This document shows, in pieces, positions 47,029 to 57,682 of a stretch of 64,000 bases of DNA. The notes under the pieces are model-generated. The model worked only from the letters and a program-made list of their open reading frames with translations, searched no databases and was not told the origin of the DNA. The translations under genes were made by a program, and so were the position numbers. Source of the stretch: Branchiostoma lanceolatum (taxonomy: Eukaryota; Chordata; Leptocardii; Amphioxiformes; Branchiostomatidae); NCBI RefSeq assembly GCF_035083965.1, contig NC_089740.1:14358552-14422551 (forward strand), given 5' to 3'. Position 1 is the stretch's first letter. The number at the start of each line of letters is the position of its first letter.

Positions 47029-49514
47029 CTATAGCAAAGACAGCAAAGGAAATAAAAACTTGTATTTTTTTTACAAAGGACCGATTTTTAACTACTAATG
47101 ATCAACTGATTTTAACAAACGATAGACTTTCATAGGTTCAAAAAAATAATTGAAAGAAGACCAATAAGTTGATCTAATGCAAAACATAGGATCTCCAACT
47201 GATGGTCATAAAAGTCAGGAATATAATCTACGCCAAATCATTACTCAAACAACTGGATAAAATAATGAAGCAATCAGACGTTTCAGACAGTATCCGATAT
47301 CTTTCGTCAGTTGTTAAGGAAAGAAGTGGGAAACTAGCTTTTATTCCAAAACTCGATATGTTGATGAAGTAGAATATAAGCTAACTCAATACCAGAACTA
47401 GAACTTATAACATTTCTTTTGAATTTTCTGAATCAAATGACCACACAACATGTTAACAACTCTGACCATTTTAACATTAGTAAAACAAAGAAAAAAATCC
47501 AGTCTAACATAAACAATGGTTACTTACAGCGTTCGATGTAGGGGCGCTGTTTCAAAGCTTGGATTCCTTTCTGCAGAGCCTGGATTGTTTGCTCCTTGGC
47601 AACCATATCGGCCTGGACCTTTCGGTCTTTAGCAGACATCACGGTCTGGAGCTGCTGCATCTCATCCTGAACCTTCAGATCTTCAGCAGACATCTTATCC
47701 AGGAGTTGCTGTATCTGGAACTTCGGATCTTTATCAGCCAACTCGGCTTGGAGCTGCTGCATCTCATCCAGGACCTCCTGATCTTTAGCAGCCAGCTCGG
47801 CCTTTAGCTGCTGCATCTCATCCAGGACCTCCTGATCTTTAGCAGCCAACTCGGCCTGGACCTTTCGGTCCATAGCAGCCAACTCGGCCTGTAGCTGCTG
47901 CTGCATCTCATTTCCGATCTTCTGATCTTTAGCAGCCAACTCGGCTTGGAGCTGCTGCATCTCACCATGGACCTCCTGGTCTTTAGCAGCCATCTCGGCC
48001 TGGATCTTCTGATCTTTAGCAGCCAGCTCGGCTTGGAGCTGCTGCATCTCATCCCGGACCTTCTGATCTTTAGCAGCCAGCTCGGCCTTTAGCTGCTGCA
48101 TCTCATTTTCGATCTTCTGATCTTTAGCAGCCATTTTAGCCACCATGGTCTGGAGCTGCTGCATCCGCTCCTTCGTGGTCTGATCTGGCTCTGCTGTGAA
48201 TTATGTTCACAAACTATCATTAGCTGTGATATATCTATAAATGCCAGGTGTCAAATACACGAAACACACTGGATCACCGGTTAAGTCTTTAGATCGTGAG
48301 ACACAATATGAGCTATCATTTAGAAATGTTGTCAACATAATTCGCATGGTCTGATGTTACGTGCAAAAATGGTGGCTGAACCGTATTAGATATTTTTTCA
48401 CCCAATATCTGAGGCGGCAACATCACAGCAACCATTGAGTGATCGAAACTCTCATTGGCAGTTCAAACAAATTTCGTTGATTAAAAATTGTTGTCTGTTT
48501 TTTTTTTTTCTTCACAGCAGACAGAAAAGTAAATCATTTAAGTCGCTAACATTAAAATCGGCGCCACAAAAAAAGTTGTGTTGATTGGGCGGCGTTTGCC
48601 TGATTGAAGTCGATATTACAATTATAACGATTCAGAAGTACATCAAAGTTGCCCCCCCCCCTAAAGAAAGATATATTGTGTTCATTTCGTCTTACCTGAC
48701 GTGTTATTCATCCTGCCAAGACACTCCATGACGGCAGCTTGGTTTTGCTCGTTGTCCCGATCACGCTGCGAAATGTTGTCCACGTCACGTTTCAAGTCGT
48801 CAACAGTAACGGACAGCTGCGATATTTCCTATACGAGCACGGAAATTAAACAAAAACAGTAAATAAGGAAAGACAAGAGCAAATGGGGAAGTTGAGGAAC
48901 GGCGAGTTTGTGTTCACGAAACGCTGTCCAAGTACAATTTCATAAAAATAATTTAGCAGACTGAGTGTTTACCTCTTTATTTATGAAGAACATCATGGCA
49001 AGTCCCACAGCGACAAGGCTAAACACCACAGCGGTAGCGGCGGCCATGCAGCTGCTGTGGGAGCGGATGAAACTACCGAGGGTGCTGCGACTGCCTGCCC
49101 CTCCCGTAGACGTGTCTGTACAAAAATGGTCTATTGTTTAGGCTATAATAGAATTTCCAAAACATGTATCCTCAATTAGCACGAGAACACCAGGATTGAA
49201 TGGGCAAGACCAGAACAAGAACATCATCATTTGTATGTAGTATCTGCTATAAAAAGTCAAAATAAAGATATGTTACAAAACTAACGGCTACCTGCAGGCG
49301 TGTAAGTTGCGTCACGTTTCACCGCCTCGGCTTCTTCGTACGTGTCTGAAGTTTCCTGTTCTTCATCTCTCTTGTCAGACGCGTCGTTGCCATAGCGGAC
49401 ACGCCCTGTTGAGCTGCTCAGATGGACAGCAGGTGATTGGGGCGGCGGCCCGCTGGTTCGGCCGCTGCCGGGCCCAGCGACAGGGGACCGGACCGGCTCC
49501 GCTTGCTCGTACAT
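46760..49514 (-). CDS. type II membrane protein with coiled-coil stalk and H-type lectin domain
   Basis: Five exons on the minus strand: 49292-49514, 48973-49115, 48696-48828, 47528-48193, 46760-47028; all phases agree, 477 codons plus TGA. Order from the N-terminus: a cytoplasmic part of about 75-95 residues with MYEQAEPV and TYEEAEAV motifs; a transmembrane helix (MAAATAVVFSLVAVGLAMMF); a coiled-coil neck (LSVTVDDLKRDVDNIS); a stalk of repeated EMQQLxAELAAKDQK units; and a C-terminal H-type lectin domain. There is no signal peptide, so type II orientation is expected with the lectin outside, probably as a trimer or higher oligomer. The start is the first ATG of the frame at 49514. H-type lectins (discoidin I C-terminal domain, snail HPA family) bind GalNAc/Gal; specificity here is inferred only from the fold. 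Confidence 0.82.
47528..48193 (-). other. repeated coiled-coil stalk exon
   Basis: A single exon of 666 nt encodes about 222 residues of near-perfect repeats of 18 residues (EMQQLQAELAAKDQKI-type) with some 11-12-residue variants. 18 equals 7 plus 11, so a mixed heptad/hendecad coil is likely. At DNA level it is a 54-base minisatellite, prone to length change. Confidence 0.9.
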
Positions 49515-49549
49515 GTTTGCTGTCCTGGCAGACAACAGGCTACAATCTA

Positions 49550-52500
49550 TAACTGTACACTAGGCATGAATGTGGCTGATTCTGATTGGTCTGAACAGAA
49601 GTAATATTTTCGCGCCGACATGAAAGATCCGGCTCGGTATGACGTGTTTCAAATGGCATTTTGTTTTTCTGCAAGTGGCAGACAAATTTTCACGATGAAG
49701 ACTGTTCATCTATATGAGGCACATAAACCGGTGCCCAAATTAAAGCAAACTTTTCAAACGAGAAAACTCGCGATTTCATCACCCGTCGTGCTTACTGGTA
49801 TTGTAGTGTCTTTCTGTTACCGCTGTTACCATTTCACGCTGATGGAGATGACAAGGACATGTCTTGAGAATGGAAGAAAATGGAAAAGCAAAGAAAATCC
49901 TTGACGGGTAGGACCTCTTTGGAAGAAGAAGCAGGGAGGGCCAAGACTTACGTATAGGTCAAATGGAGAAATGATCTTGAAGCTCCTTGAAGTTCCTGGT
50001 ACAGAGCATGTAGAAAGGCACCACAGTGCGGTATAAGGTAGGCTCGATCTGCATAAAAATAGGCAAAGGGGTCATCAAGATGTTAAGTAAAATAGATGCA
50101 ATTTTTTTAGATTGCCATTGTTTTGGATCTAGATATTTACGGCTGTTTTATTTACACGTTATATATTTCTTTATTTGCTTTTAAGTGATGGTAGTAAAAA
50201 CAAACAAAAATGTATATCAGAATCCTGCTGTACAGAATAGTTGATACTGTAGGTGGCAGAAAAACAAAGGGAAACAAACTTATTGATTGTCTCAAACTTG
50301 TAAAACTGGTTTTACCCTTGGTGTACATAATATGTACATTGATGCCACCTTGCGGTCCTTTCCTAAAACGCATTTTTGACCGTTATATGCTTATTTACGC
50401 CATGTTTGTTTGTAACCACTACGTGAATTAGACAGGTGAATAAATCTAACCTATAGCCCAGGTGCTCCTACCTGGCGGTGTCCAAACACGCGTCACCTTC
50501 CAAGCTTCGGCCTTATGATGTTCTGGTAAGTTCTGTGTAAGGCAAACATTACCCTTTGGATTTCACTTTCTTCAATTACTTTTAGACAATACAAATAGAC
50601 CTCATTAACACCGCTAGTTTTATTTTGATAAAAGTCGTGCCCTCCCTTCCTAGAACTATAATGATCGTAATGTTCCGGATAAGAATTCCTCACATTCACC
50701 CGACATACAGTAAGTTTCCTAATTATAAGATTTATATATTGAATTGTGTTGATGAGTATATTATATCATATTCTCCATTTTTAAACGTTCCTCATTATGA
50801 CGTTTCAAGCTTTCCAAGGTCAGTGACTAGAAATCTGACAAATTCGCGATTTAATTGCGTCTCACTTCAGTGGGAGAAGGGCAGAAAGGGTCGTGTGAAC
50901 GACAAAAGCATCCTGCGCAACAATAGCCCCGATTTCAGTTGTTTCCGTGTCTGAACACGACAGTAAAGTCTGGCGCGTCCTGGGCGGGTCGAGTGATTTC
51001 AGTTGCGGCGTGAGCCTAGAAGGAAGTGATTTCAGTAATCTAAATTACCTCACAGTGGGAAAGGCAAAAAGGGGCTTGTGTACGACAAAAACGAACCTTG
51101 CATAACAGTAGATGATACGGGAAACCGTCAATATCAAATCTGTCAAAGTTGACGTTGTTGCGCATCGTAGGAAATATCAAACCGGCACATTTCCTTGCTT
51201 TGAAAAAATACAAACATTTTGGAATTGACGATGTTGATGTATATAGGGCGCAAACAATAGAAAAGAATATCTGATAAGGCCTTAGCTATGACGATAATTA
51301 TCGAATAACTGTTGAAAGCGGCCTTTTTTTATTTCCTCAGCTTCGAACAGTTCAATTTTCTTAACTTTTCTTAATCTTTTCACATTGAAGAGATTTTTTT
51401 GTTTTTTTTATCATGGCGTATCAGGTTTTTCAAGGTCAGTGACTAGTTACCTGAAAACGTAGCGATTTAAAAACGTCTCACTTCAGTGGGAAAAGGGTAG
51501 AAAGGGGCGTGTGAACGACAAAAACACCCTGCAGAACAATAGACCTGATGATACGGGAGACCATTAATATTCAGTCTGTCAAAGTTGATATTTCACGATC
51601 GTCGGTGAAAAGGGCCATTACAGCAACATGGTGTCACGCAGGGAAGTAAACATCAACCTGGCTCATTATTTTGCTTCGAAATGTCGATTTTGATGTATAT
51701 CGGGCACTTATGATAAATTAAAACTCAGGATTGAAACCAGAAACAGGGCGAAATTTCCTCTCGAGGTGGACCTTAAAACACCGCATTGTGGTAATGAGCT
51801 GATCTATGCATGTATTAATCGAGTGGTGACGTTGCCTTTTTAATTTCCATTTCAATACTAAGTATATGAGATGCATAACGACTTAGCACAGTGAAAATCT
51901 ACCCTCTTTCAGCATGTTTGGCATTTCAAAAATCTTGATTGCGCATAATTCTTCAAGGCCATGTCGTAACAATTACCCGACAGCCTTCGCAAGGTGCCTA
52001 TAATCCTTCACCTCACATTACCTGTTGGAAAGGGGCAGAAACAACTGTGCACTGGGTGGGAGTAAATCCCACCGATCAGGGAGGAGAACAAAATGTAAAA
52101 TGTGCTCGAGAGCATCAAAATGGCGTATTTGATACATTGATATAATACGTTGTGTCCTAATAATCTAAATACTTGTAGTTGCCGACCATGGTGCCTTTAT
52201 TTCTGGACGGTCCCTGATTGTTTACACACCTGGCTTACATGTGCTATTACCTGGCGACGTCTCTCTAAAGCCCTTGCCTCAACTTAGTCCGCGATAAACT
52301 CGCCCAATCTTTAGATGTTCCTGTAGCCTCCGCAGAAGACAAACATAGATAACAGAAAATCACTTTCTGTAAGTATAGCGCTCACTTATGTATGATCACA
52401 TTTCAAAACCGGTACCCGGTCGGGCAGTTTGCGGGATCGTATAATATAAAATACAACAAAACACACAAAACGTATAAAACATTGGAATGGGCAGAGCACT

Positions 52501-54238
52501 TTGGACTAATGATTCTGACTGTTTTAAGCTTCAAGGTACATGTCCAATATTTTGTGAAACATTTCTCTGATACACAACAGATCATAATGACCCCCAGCGG
52601 GGGTCTTTACGCTTCGTCAAAAATGAAAAAAAATTTAAGATTCATTCTGAAAATCTCAAGATTTTCTGATGAATCTTGAGATTTTGTGAGACAATCTTGA
52701 GATTTTATGAGACAATCTTGATGTTTTATGAGACAATATTGAGATGCGTTGAAACTATACTGGAGAAATCTTAAGACTTTTTGAAACATCTCAAGATTTT
52801 GTGATGAATCTTGAGATTTTATATCACAAAATCTTGAGATTTTATGACACAATTTTGAGATCTTTGAAACCATTCTGTAGAAATCTTCAGACATTTTCAA
52901 AGATCTCAAGATTGTATTATAAAATCTCAAGATTGTGTCATAAAATATCAAGGTTGTGTCTTAAATCTGGGGGTCATTATGAACCGTTGTGTATTAGAGA
53001 AGTGTTTCACAAAATATTGGAAATGTACCTTTAAGCTGTAAACGGTCAGAAGCATTAGTCCAAAGTGCTCTGCTCATTTCAATAATAATCTGCTCGCTCA
53101 ATCATGAACATAATCTTCGTTCCCATAAACAGTCCGGCGGAGCCGGGTTTGAAAATGTGGCAATGGAATGATGATAACACAGAACACTACTATGAAACAA
53201 CAGCATTGACTTCCCTTAAGCTGTTTCCGTATATACGAAGGGCGGTAGAATCCAGTCTGTCCTGGACGTATCAATTTGGCGTGTGCCAAGGGAGTTCAAT
53301 GATCTTAATCACCTCACACTTAAGTGCACCTTGAAATGAGGGAAAGGGCAGAAAGGGTCGTGTGAACGACAAAAATATCTTGCACAACAATAGACCCGAT
53401 GATATCAGGGTAACCATCAATACTTTATCTGTCAAAGCTGACTTTTGACAACCTTAAACAATTGGAAGGTAGGGCATTGCAGTCGCCCCTAGTTCGCGTG
53501 CGTGAATGGGGAACATTAAACTGGTACCTCTGATCGATCCTTAAATTTAGAACTTTGATTTTTTGGTTGGAACAATAAAAGCAGATAAAACAACTCACAA
53601 CAAGAAGAGATAGTCTAATACAGTGAACATTGCCTCCCTCCCAGCTTGTTTTACATTTCCAAAAGCCTAATTGTGCATAAATGCTTCAAGGCCATGTCAG
53701 GACAATTACCCGACATCCTCTGCAATGTGCCTGTCATCATTTACCTGATATGTGGCGGAGGGGAGGAGGCAACTGTGCACTGGGCGGGAGAACTCAGGCA
53801 AAATGCGAAAAAAAGACGCAAAATATGCTGAAGAGCGTCAAAAGGGTTTGTTGGTAACATAGATACGATATCCGTTCTGCGGCAATAGCTGCACACACTT
53901 ATAATGATCTAAATGATTTTTGTTGTCCCTCGTAGTACCGTCGTTAGTGAACAGTCCCTGATTACCTCCATACTTGGCTTGCGGGTGTCACTACCTGGCA
54001 ACGGACCAACCGATCCCTCCCTTCAACCATTGCACAACATAATCCACAAACTTAACATGTTCTGATAAGCTCTGCATAAGACACAATAACACCCAACAAA
54101 ATTTCCAAGTATTTCTAGACAAGTTAACGCAGTAATACAGCAAAAATTTACATATAAGCAACTTCCCCTTCAGTAGACAATAGGCAAAAAGGTGGTTTGG
54201 CAGGCATCTATATCACATATGTGAAATATGATTACTTG
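49550..54238. other. right arm of the inverted duplication, no gene seen
   Basis: Repeats dominate. A unit with gggcagaaagggtcgtgtga and acgacaaaaa recurs near 50875, 51060, 51495 and 53345, with inverted relatives near 41165 and 41830. The 51950-52050 and 53690-53790 copies mirror those at 45770 and 44440. A foldback lies at 52388-53160. Open frames here have no splice or domain support. Confidence 0.6.
52388..53160. repeat. 770-bp foldback element with AATCTTGAGATTTT core
   Basis: The outer arms (gagcactttggactaatg, gtacatgtccaatattttgt, cataatgacccccag) are matched in complement at 52965-53160. The core consists of many copies of aatcttgagattttatgaga in one orientation on the left and its complement on the right. 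The centre is near 52775. Confidence 0.8.
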
Positions 54239-54492
54239 ACCAATCACAATCGTCGGTTCCGAGGGGCGTGAATGGAAAGTCCATTTCTGACCTACACAAT
54301 GAAAGAGCTTGCGTGAGTCGCTATTTATAGAATCACGTCAAATTTGACCAATCACAATCGTCGACTAGAATGACGCTTACGCCAATCAAAGGTACATGTA
54401 TGCGAACACACCCAGTTCTTCTGTGTAGTCGGAGAGTGGACAGTGGGCTGACATAAACCCAGTTCGCCTCGTCAACAACACCGAACCTACCT
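54239..54492 (+). promoter_or_regulatory. candidate promoter and non-coding exon 1 of the plus-strand CTLD gene
   Basis: Two CCAAT-type copies of gaccaatcacaatcgtcg (54239 and 54338), then agtcggagagtggacagt, cgtcaacaacaccgaac and the donor ctacct|gtaagt at 54493. It mirrors 43754-43980. No TATA box is seen here, unlike the other arm. The spliced partner would be the exon beginning at 57583. Confidence 0.5.
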
Positions 54493-54499
54493 GTAAGTA

Positions 54500-57400
54500 C
54501 CTGTATGTATCCATTTTCCATTCTTTTATACCTGCCATATCAGTTATAACTAATACTTCCTTAGTTTAGACAATATCATAATTGTTGGTATCTTTTCTGC
54601 CGCTAAAAGTGCCGATAGTTACGACTTTATCAAAACTTTGCTTGTTGAGGTTCAGAAACTCACCATGTATCCACTCATGTAAAATCATTGAGTTTCTTGC
54701 ACAGTTTGATGATAGTGAATATTTGAATTAACAGTTTGTCGTACCATACCTGTGTGGAAGAATGCGACATTTCCGCCGCCCACAGCGCCGCATGTCAGAC
54801 CACTCCCCCCAGCTTCAGACCCCGAGATTTGTCGTCAATGTTACTTTAAAAACTTCTCTACCCAGGCTTAAGCCTCGGTGAAGTTCAATTTTAAAAGTAC
54901 CTAAAGGGTCATGTTATCTTTTCCATGAAATTTTACTCGGAATTTTTTTTTATTAATTAAAAAGACTAGTTTTTAAGACACAGTGACGACCCCGGTGCGC
55001 TTACAGTCCAGACCACATAGAAGTAAAGACGTCAAATAAGCCAATACGTTTTTGGTCTTTACAGTATGATAACTTAGCTATACTGGCTTAACGTTCAACA
55101 ACAGCAATGATAAAACGATGAAGAATATCTAAGAAATAACGTGTTTTCGTCGCGAAGCTCGACGCTGGTGTGGTTAGCAGGTTATAACGTTGTGACCACT
55201 AGCTCATGCTTTTCTAAAGGCTTTTTCAAAGCCGTTATGATACTTATTGCATAGAACTGTACCGCTGGTGCGAATCCTACCGCGACTTGTAGATAAATCA
55301 GCTGTTTTGTCGCAGCTTCCCGACAGATTTCGACATTTGACCGCCCCACTACCGGCTTGTCATTAACACGGCTGTTTGTGAAAGGACAGGAAGTAATGTC
55401 TTAATTCAAGGCTACCAAACACTTGTAGCTAGGGTATGGGAATTATCAGTACTAGTGTGCCATGTGTCGTTCAATGTTACTGGAGAAGTAAGAGTTCTGG
55501 CAAACGGGCAAAAATAGTGCGTGTTTGGATGTTATGTACAGAGTCGTCTCCATGTGAGACATTTTCGTCTAGCCTAGGCTCTGGGCATTATCAGTGTGCC
55601 ATGTGTCGTCAACTATTGCTAGAGAAGTAAGGGTTTTGAGCAAACGTACAAAAAAGAGCGTGTTTGGATGTCACGTACGGAGCCATTTTCGTGTGGCCGT
55701 TCTTGCCTGACAGGACTGTGACAAAACACAGACACTGTACTCGGGCAGGTTTTCTTTCCATCTCGTTTGGTGTTTCGGTGTCATGGTGTCATATATGTGT
55801 ACCTGGCAGACAGACAGCCATTGTAAACAAGGCATTCCTAATTTGCATGCAGACTACCAGGGGACAAATTAATATAAGAATCATATTCGAAAACAGAAGA
55901 ATGCAACTAGTGAATCATTGTGATTGAGGTATTTTTGCGACCACCAACATCTGTTTTTTTTTACATGTTCAAAGCTTTAAATATTTTTCAATACCGTTAT
56001 CATAAGTTCGATATCTATGGCACGCAGAGATGGAAGAACAAATTGTGTTTAAGATCGCAAAAATTTCTGCCAAATTTCAATTGCCAAATACCGGGTGTTG
56101 TGACGTTAGAATAACTGTGTACATACATTTGTGGGGGTCACACAGGTACATCGATCTCAAGGTCAACCGTGAGTTGTCTGGCAAGTGTTGACGCGTGATT
56201 GAAAATACCATATCCTCAAATCCAACAGAGTTTCTAAGCATTTCTATGATGTAGACAAAAACACGGTGCACCAAACATTGCCAGATTGGTCAGTTGACAT
56301 CAAATGATATGTCAAATGCGACTTTCGTGTTTTTACCAACTCTCTTCTAATATCTATACTTTCTGAGAATTTTTTGCAAATAGTTGAGTTGTGTAAAATA
56401 TCTGTGGGCTCTTTTTTGTAACTTAATACCTATAATTACTTAGACATAGATGCTCCTTCGTCGTCCGACGCATAAGACAGTTATAGAAGTGCACAACACT
56501 TTGTCTACAGCCAGTCTCATCGGCAGTCAAACTACATGTCCTAGCCATGTCAAAAGTCGTTTGAACATATGATTGAGGACTGGTTGCTGTTTTGCTTCAG
56601 TTCTGAGTCTTTGTTTGACATAAAGTCGCTCCACTTAATTTTGTCACACATTTGCTGTCAAAGGTATCAAAGTGTCTTCTCATGAAGTTTTCCACCACTT
56701 ATAATTCATCCTGGTCGTTGAACACAGCTGTGGGTGGTGTTTGGGATCCTGACAATATGTTCTTAGTCTTTTTAGTAATGATCTTGAATTGAGGCAAATA
56801 CTAGCTGCTATGAAAAATCTATTTCGCTCACAAGTGGCTGTAGCTCCTGTGTGGATTCTAGTAAGGTAACAATGTCGCCTGCAAAATCCAGAACCGATAA
56901 TGGTACAAGTATTTTGTGTGCATGATATTCATTGTTCAACCGGGATAAGCGCGCCTCTCGGCGTAAGATACCAGATTTGCAGGTAATAGAAAGTGACGAC
57001 CTGTCACACCTAACCTTTGCACTTCCAACCCCTACAGTTGTTCAACGCGATCTAATAGAAACTTCCAATCTAGGATAGTTCTATACATATCAAACCTGAG
57101 TTAATCATTGGCATGTACTAGTTTAATAGTGGCCGTTTGTCTTTCTTCTCGGTGTTGGGTTCAGATACATTGAAGTTGATACGTTGATCTATTGGTTTTG
57201 TCAAGGCAACCACAATACATATATGTCAGTAAGCCCTTGTTGCAAGTACAGGCAGGTTCTAAGAACCCCCTGGAATCGGATCCTCTTTTTGTTTTACTGC
57301 TGTATATATTTCACTCTTCCAACGCTATCCCAACAATTAACGCAAATATGTGTGGTCTTATTCCTTTGAGCAGCTCGACAGCACCACCTTCCGATGCACA

Positions 57401-57582
57401 AATGCATGGCAGCATGCCAGGGCTGTATTTTGCTGATGCGAGTGATTTTAGAATATTTGTCGTTTTTTCGTTTGTTTTGTTCTGTTCTGTTTTTGTTTTT
57501 TGTTTTGTTTACGTGCCAAATGGGATTGTGAACTTGCATGATGGTGATAGAACGCAATCCCTTATTGATGATTTATGTTTAG
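54500..57582. other. intron 1 region of the plus-strand CTLD gene
   Basis: Mirrors parts of 39430-41100 (see that entry). A direct duplication lies at 55437-55545 and 55585-55690 (cagtgtgccatgtgtcgt). No coding exon is supported. Confidence 0.6.
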
Positions 57583-57682
57583 GCGTTGCACGCCGACCCG
57601 ATGGCGGTCCCATGTACACCAGGTTTTATTAAGTGGGCAGTTCTGGTGCTAATAGCAACGACTGCAACAGTAACTGCTCAAG
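57583..57682 (+). other. signal-peptide exon of the plus-strand CTLD gene
   Basis: The acceptor atgtttag ends at 57582, followed by 18 untranslated bases, the ATG at 57601, and 82 coding bases ending in a phase-1 donor. It is identical in layout to 39311-39410. Confidence 0.85.
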
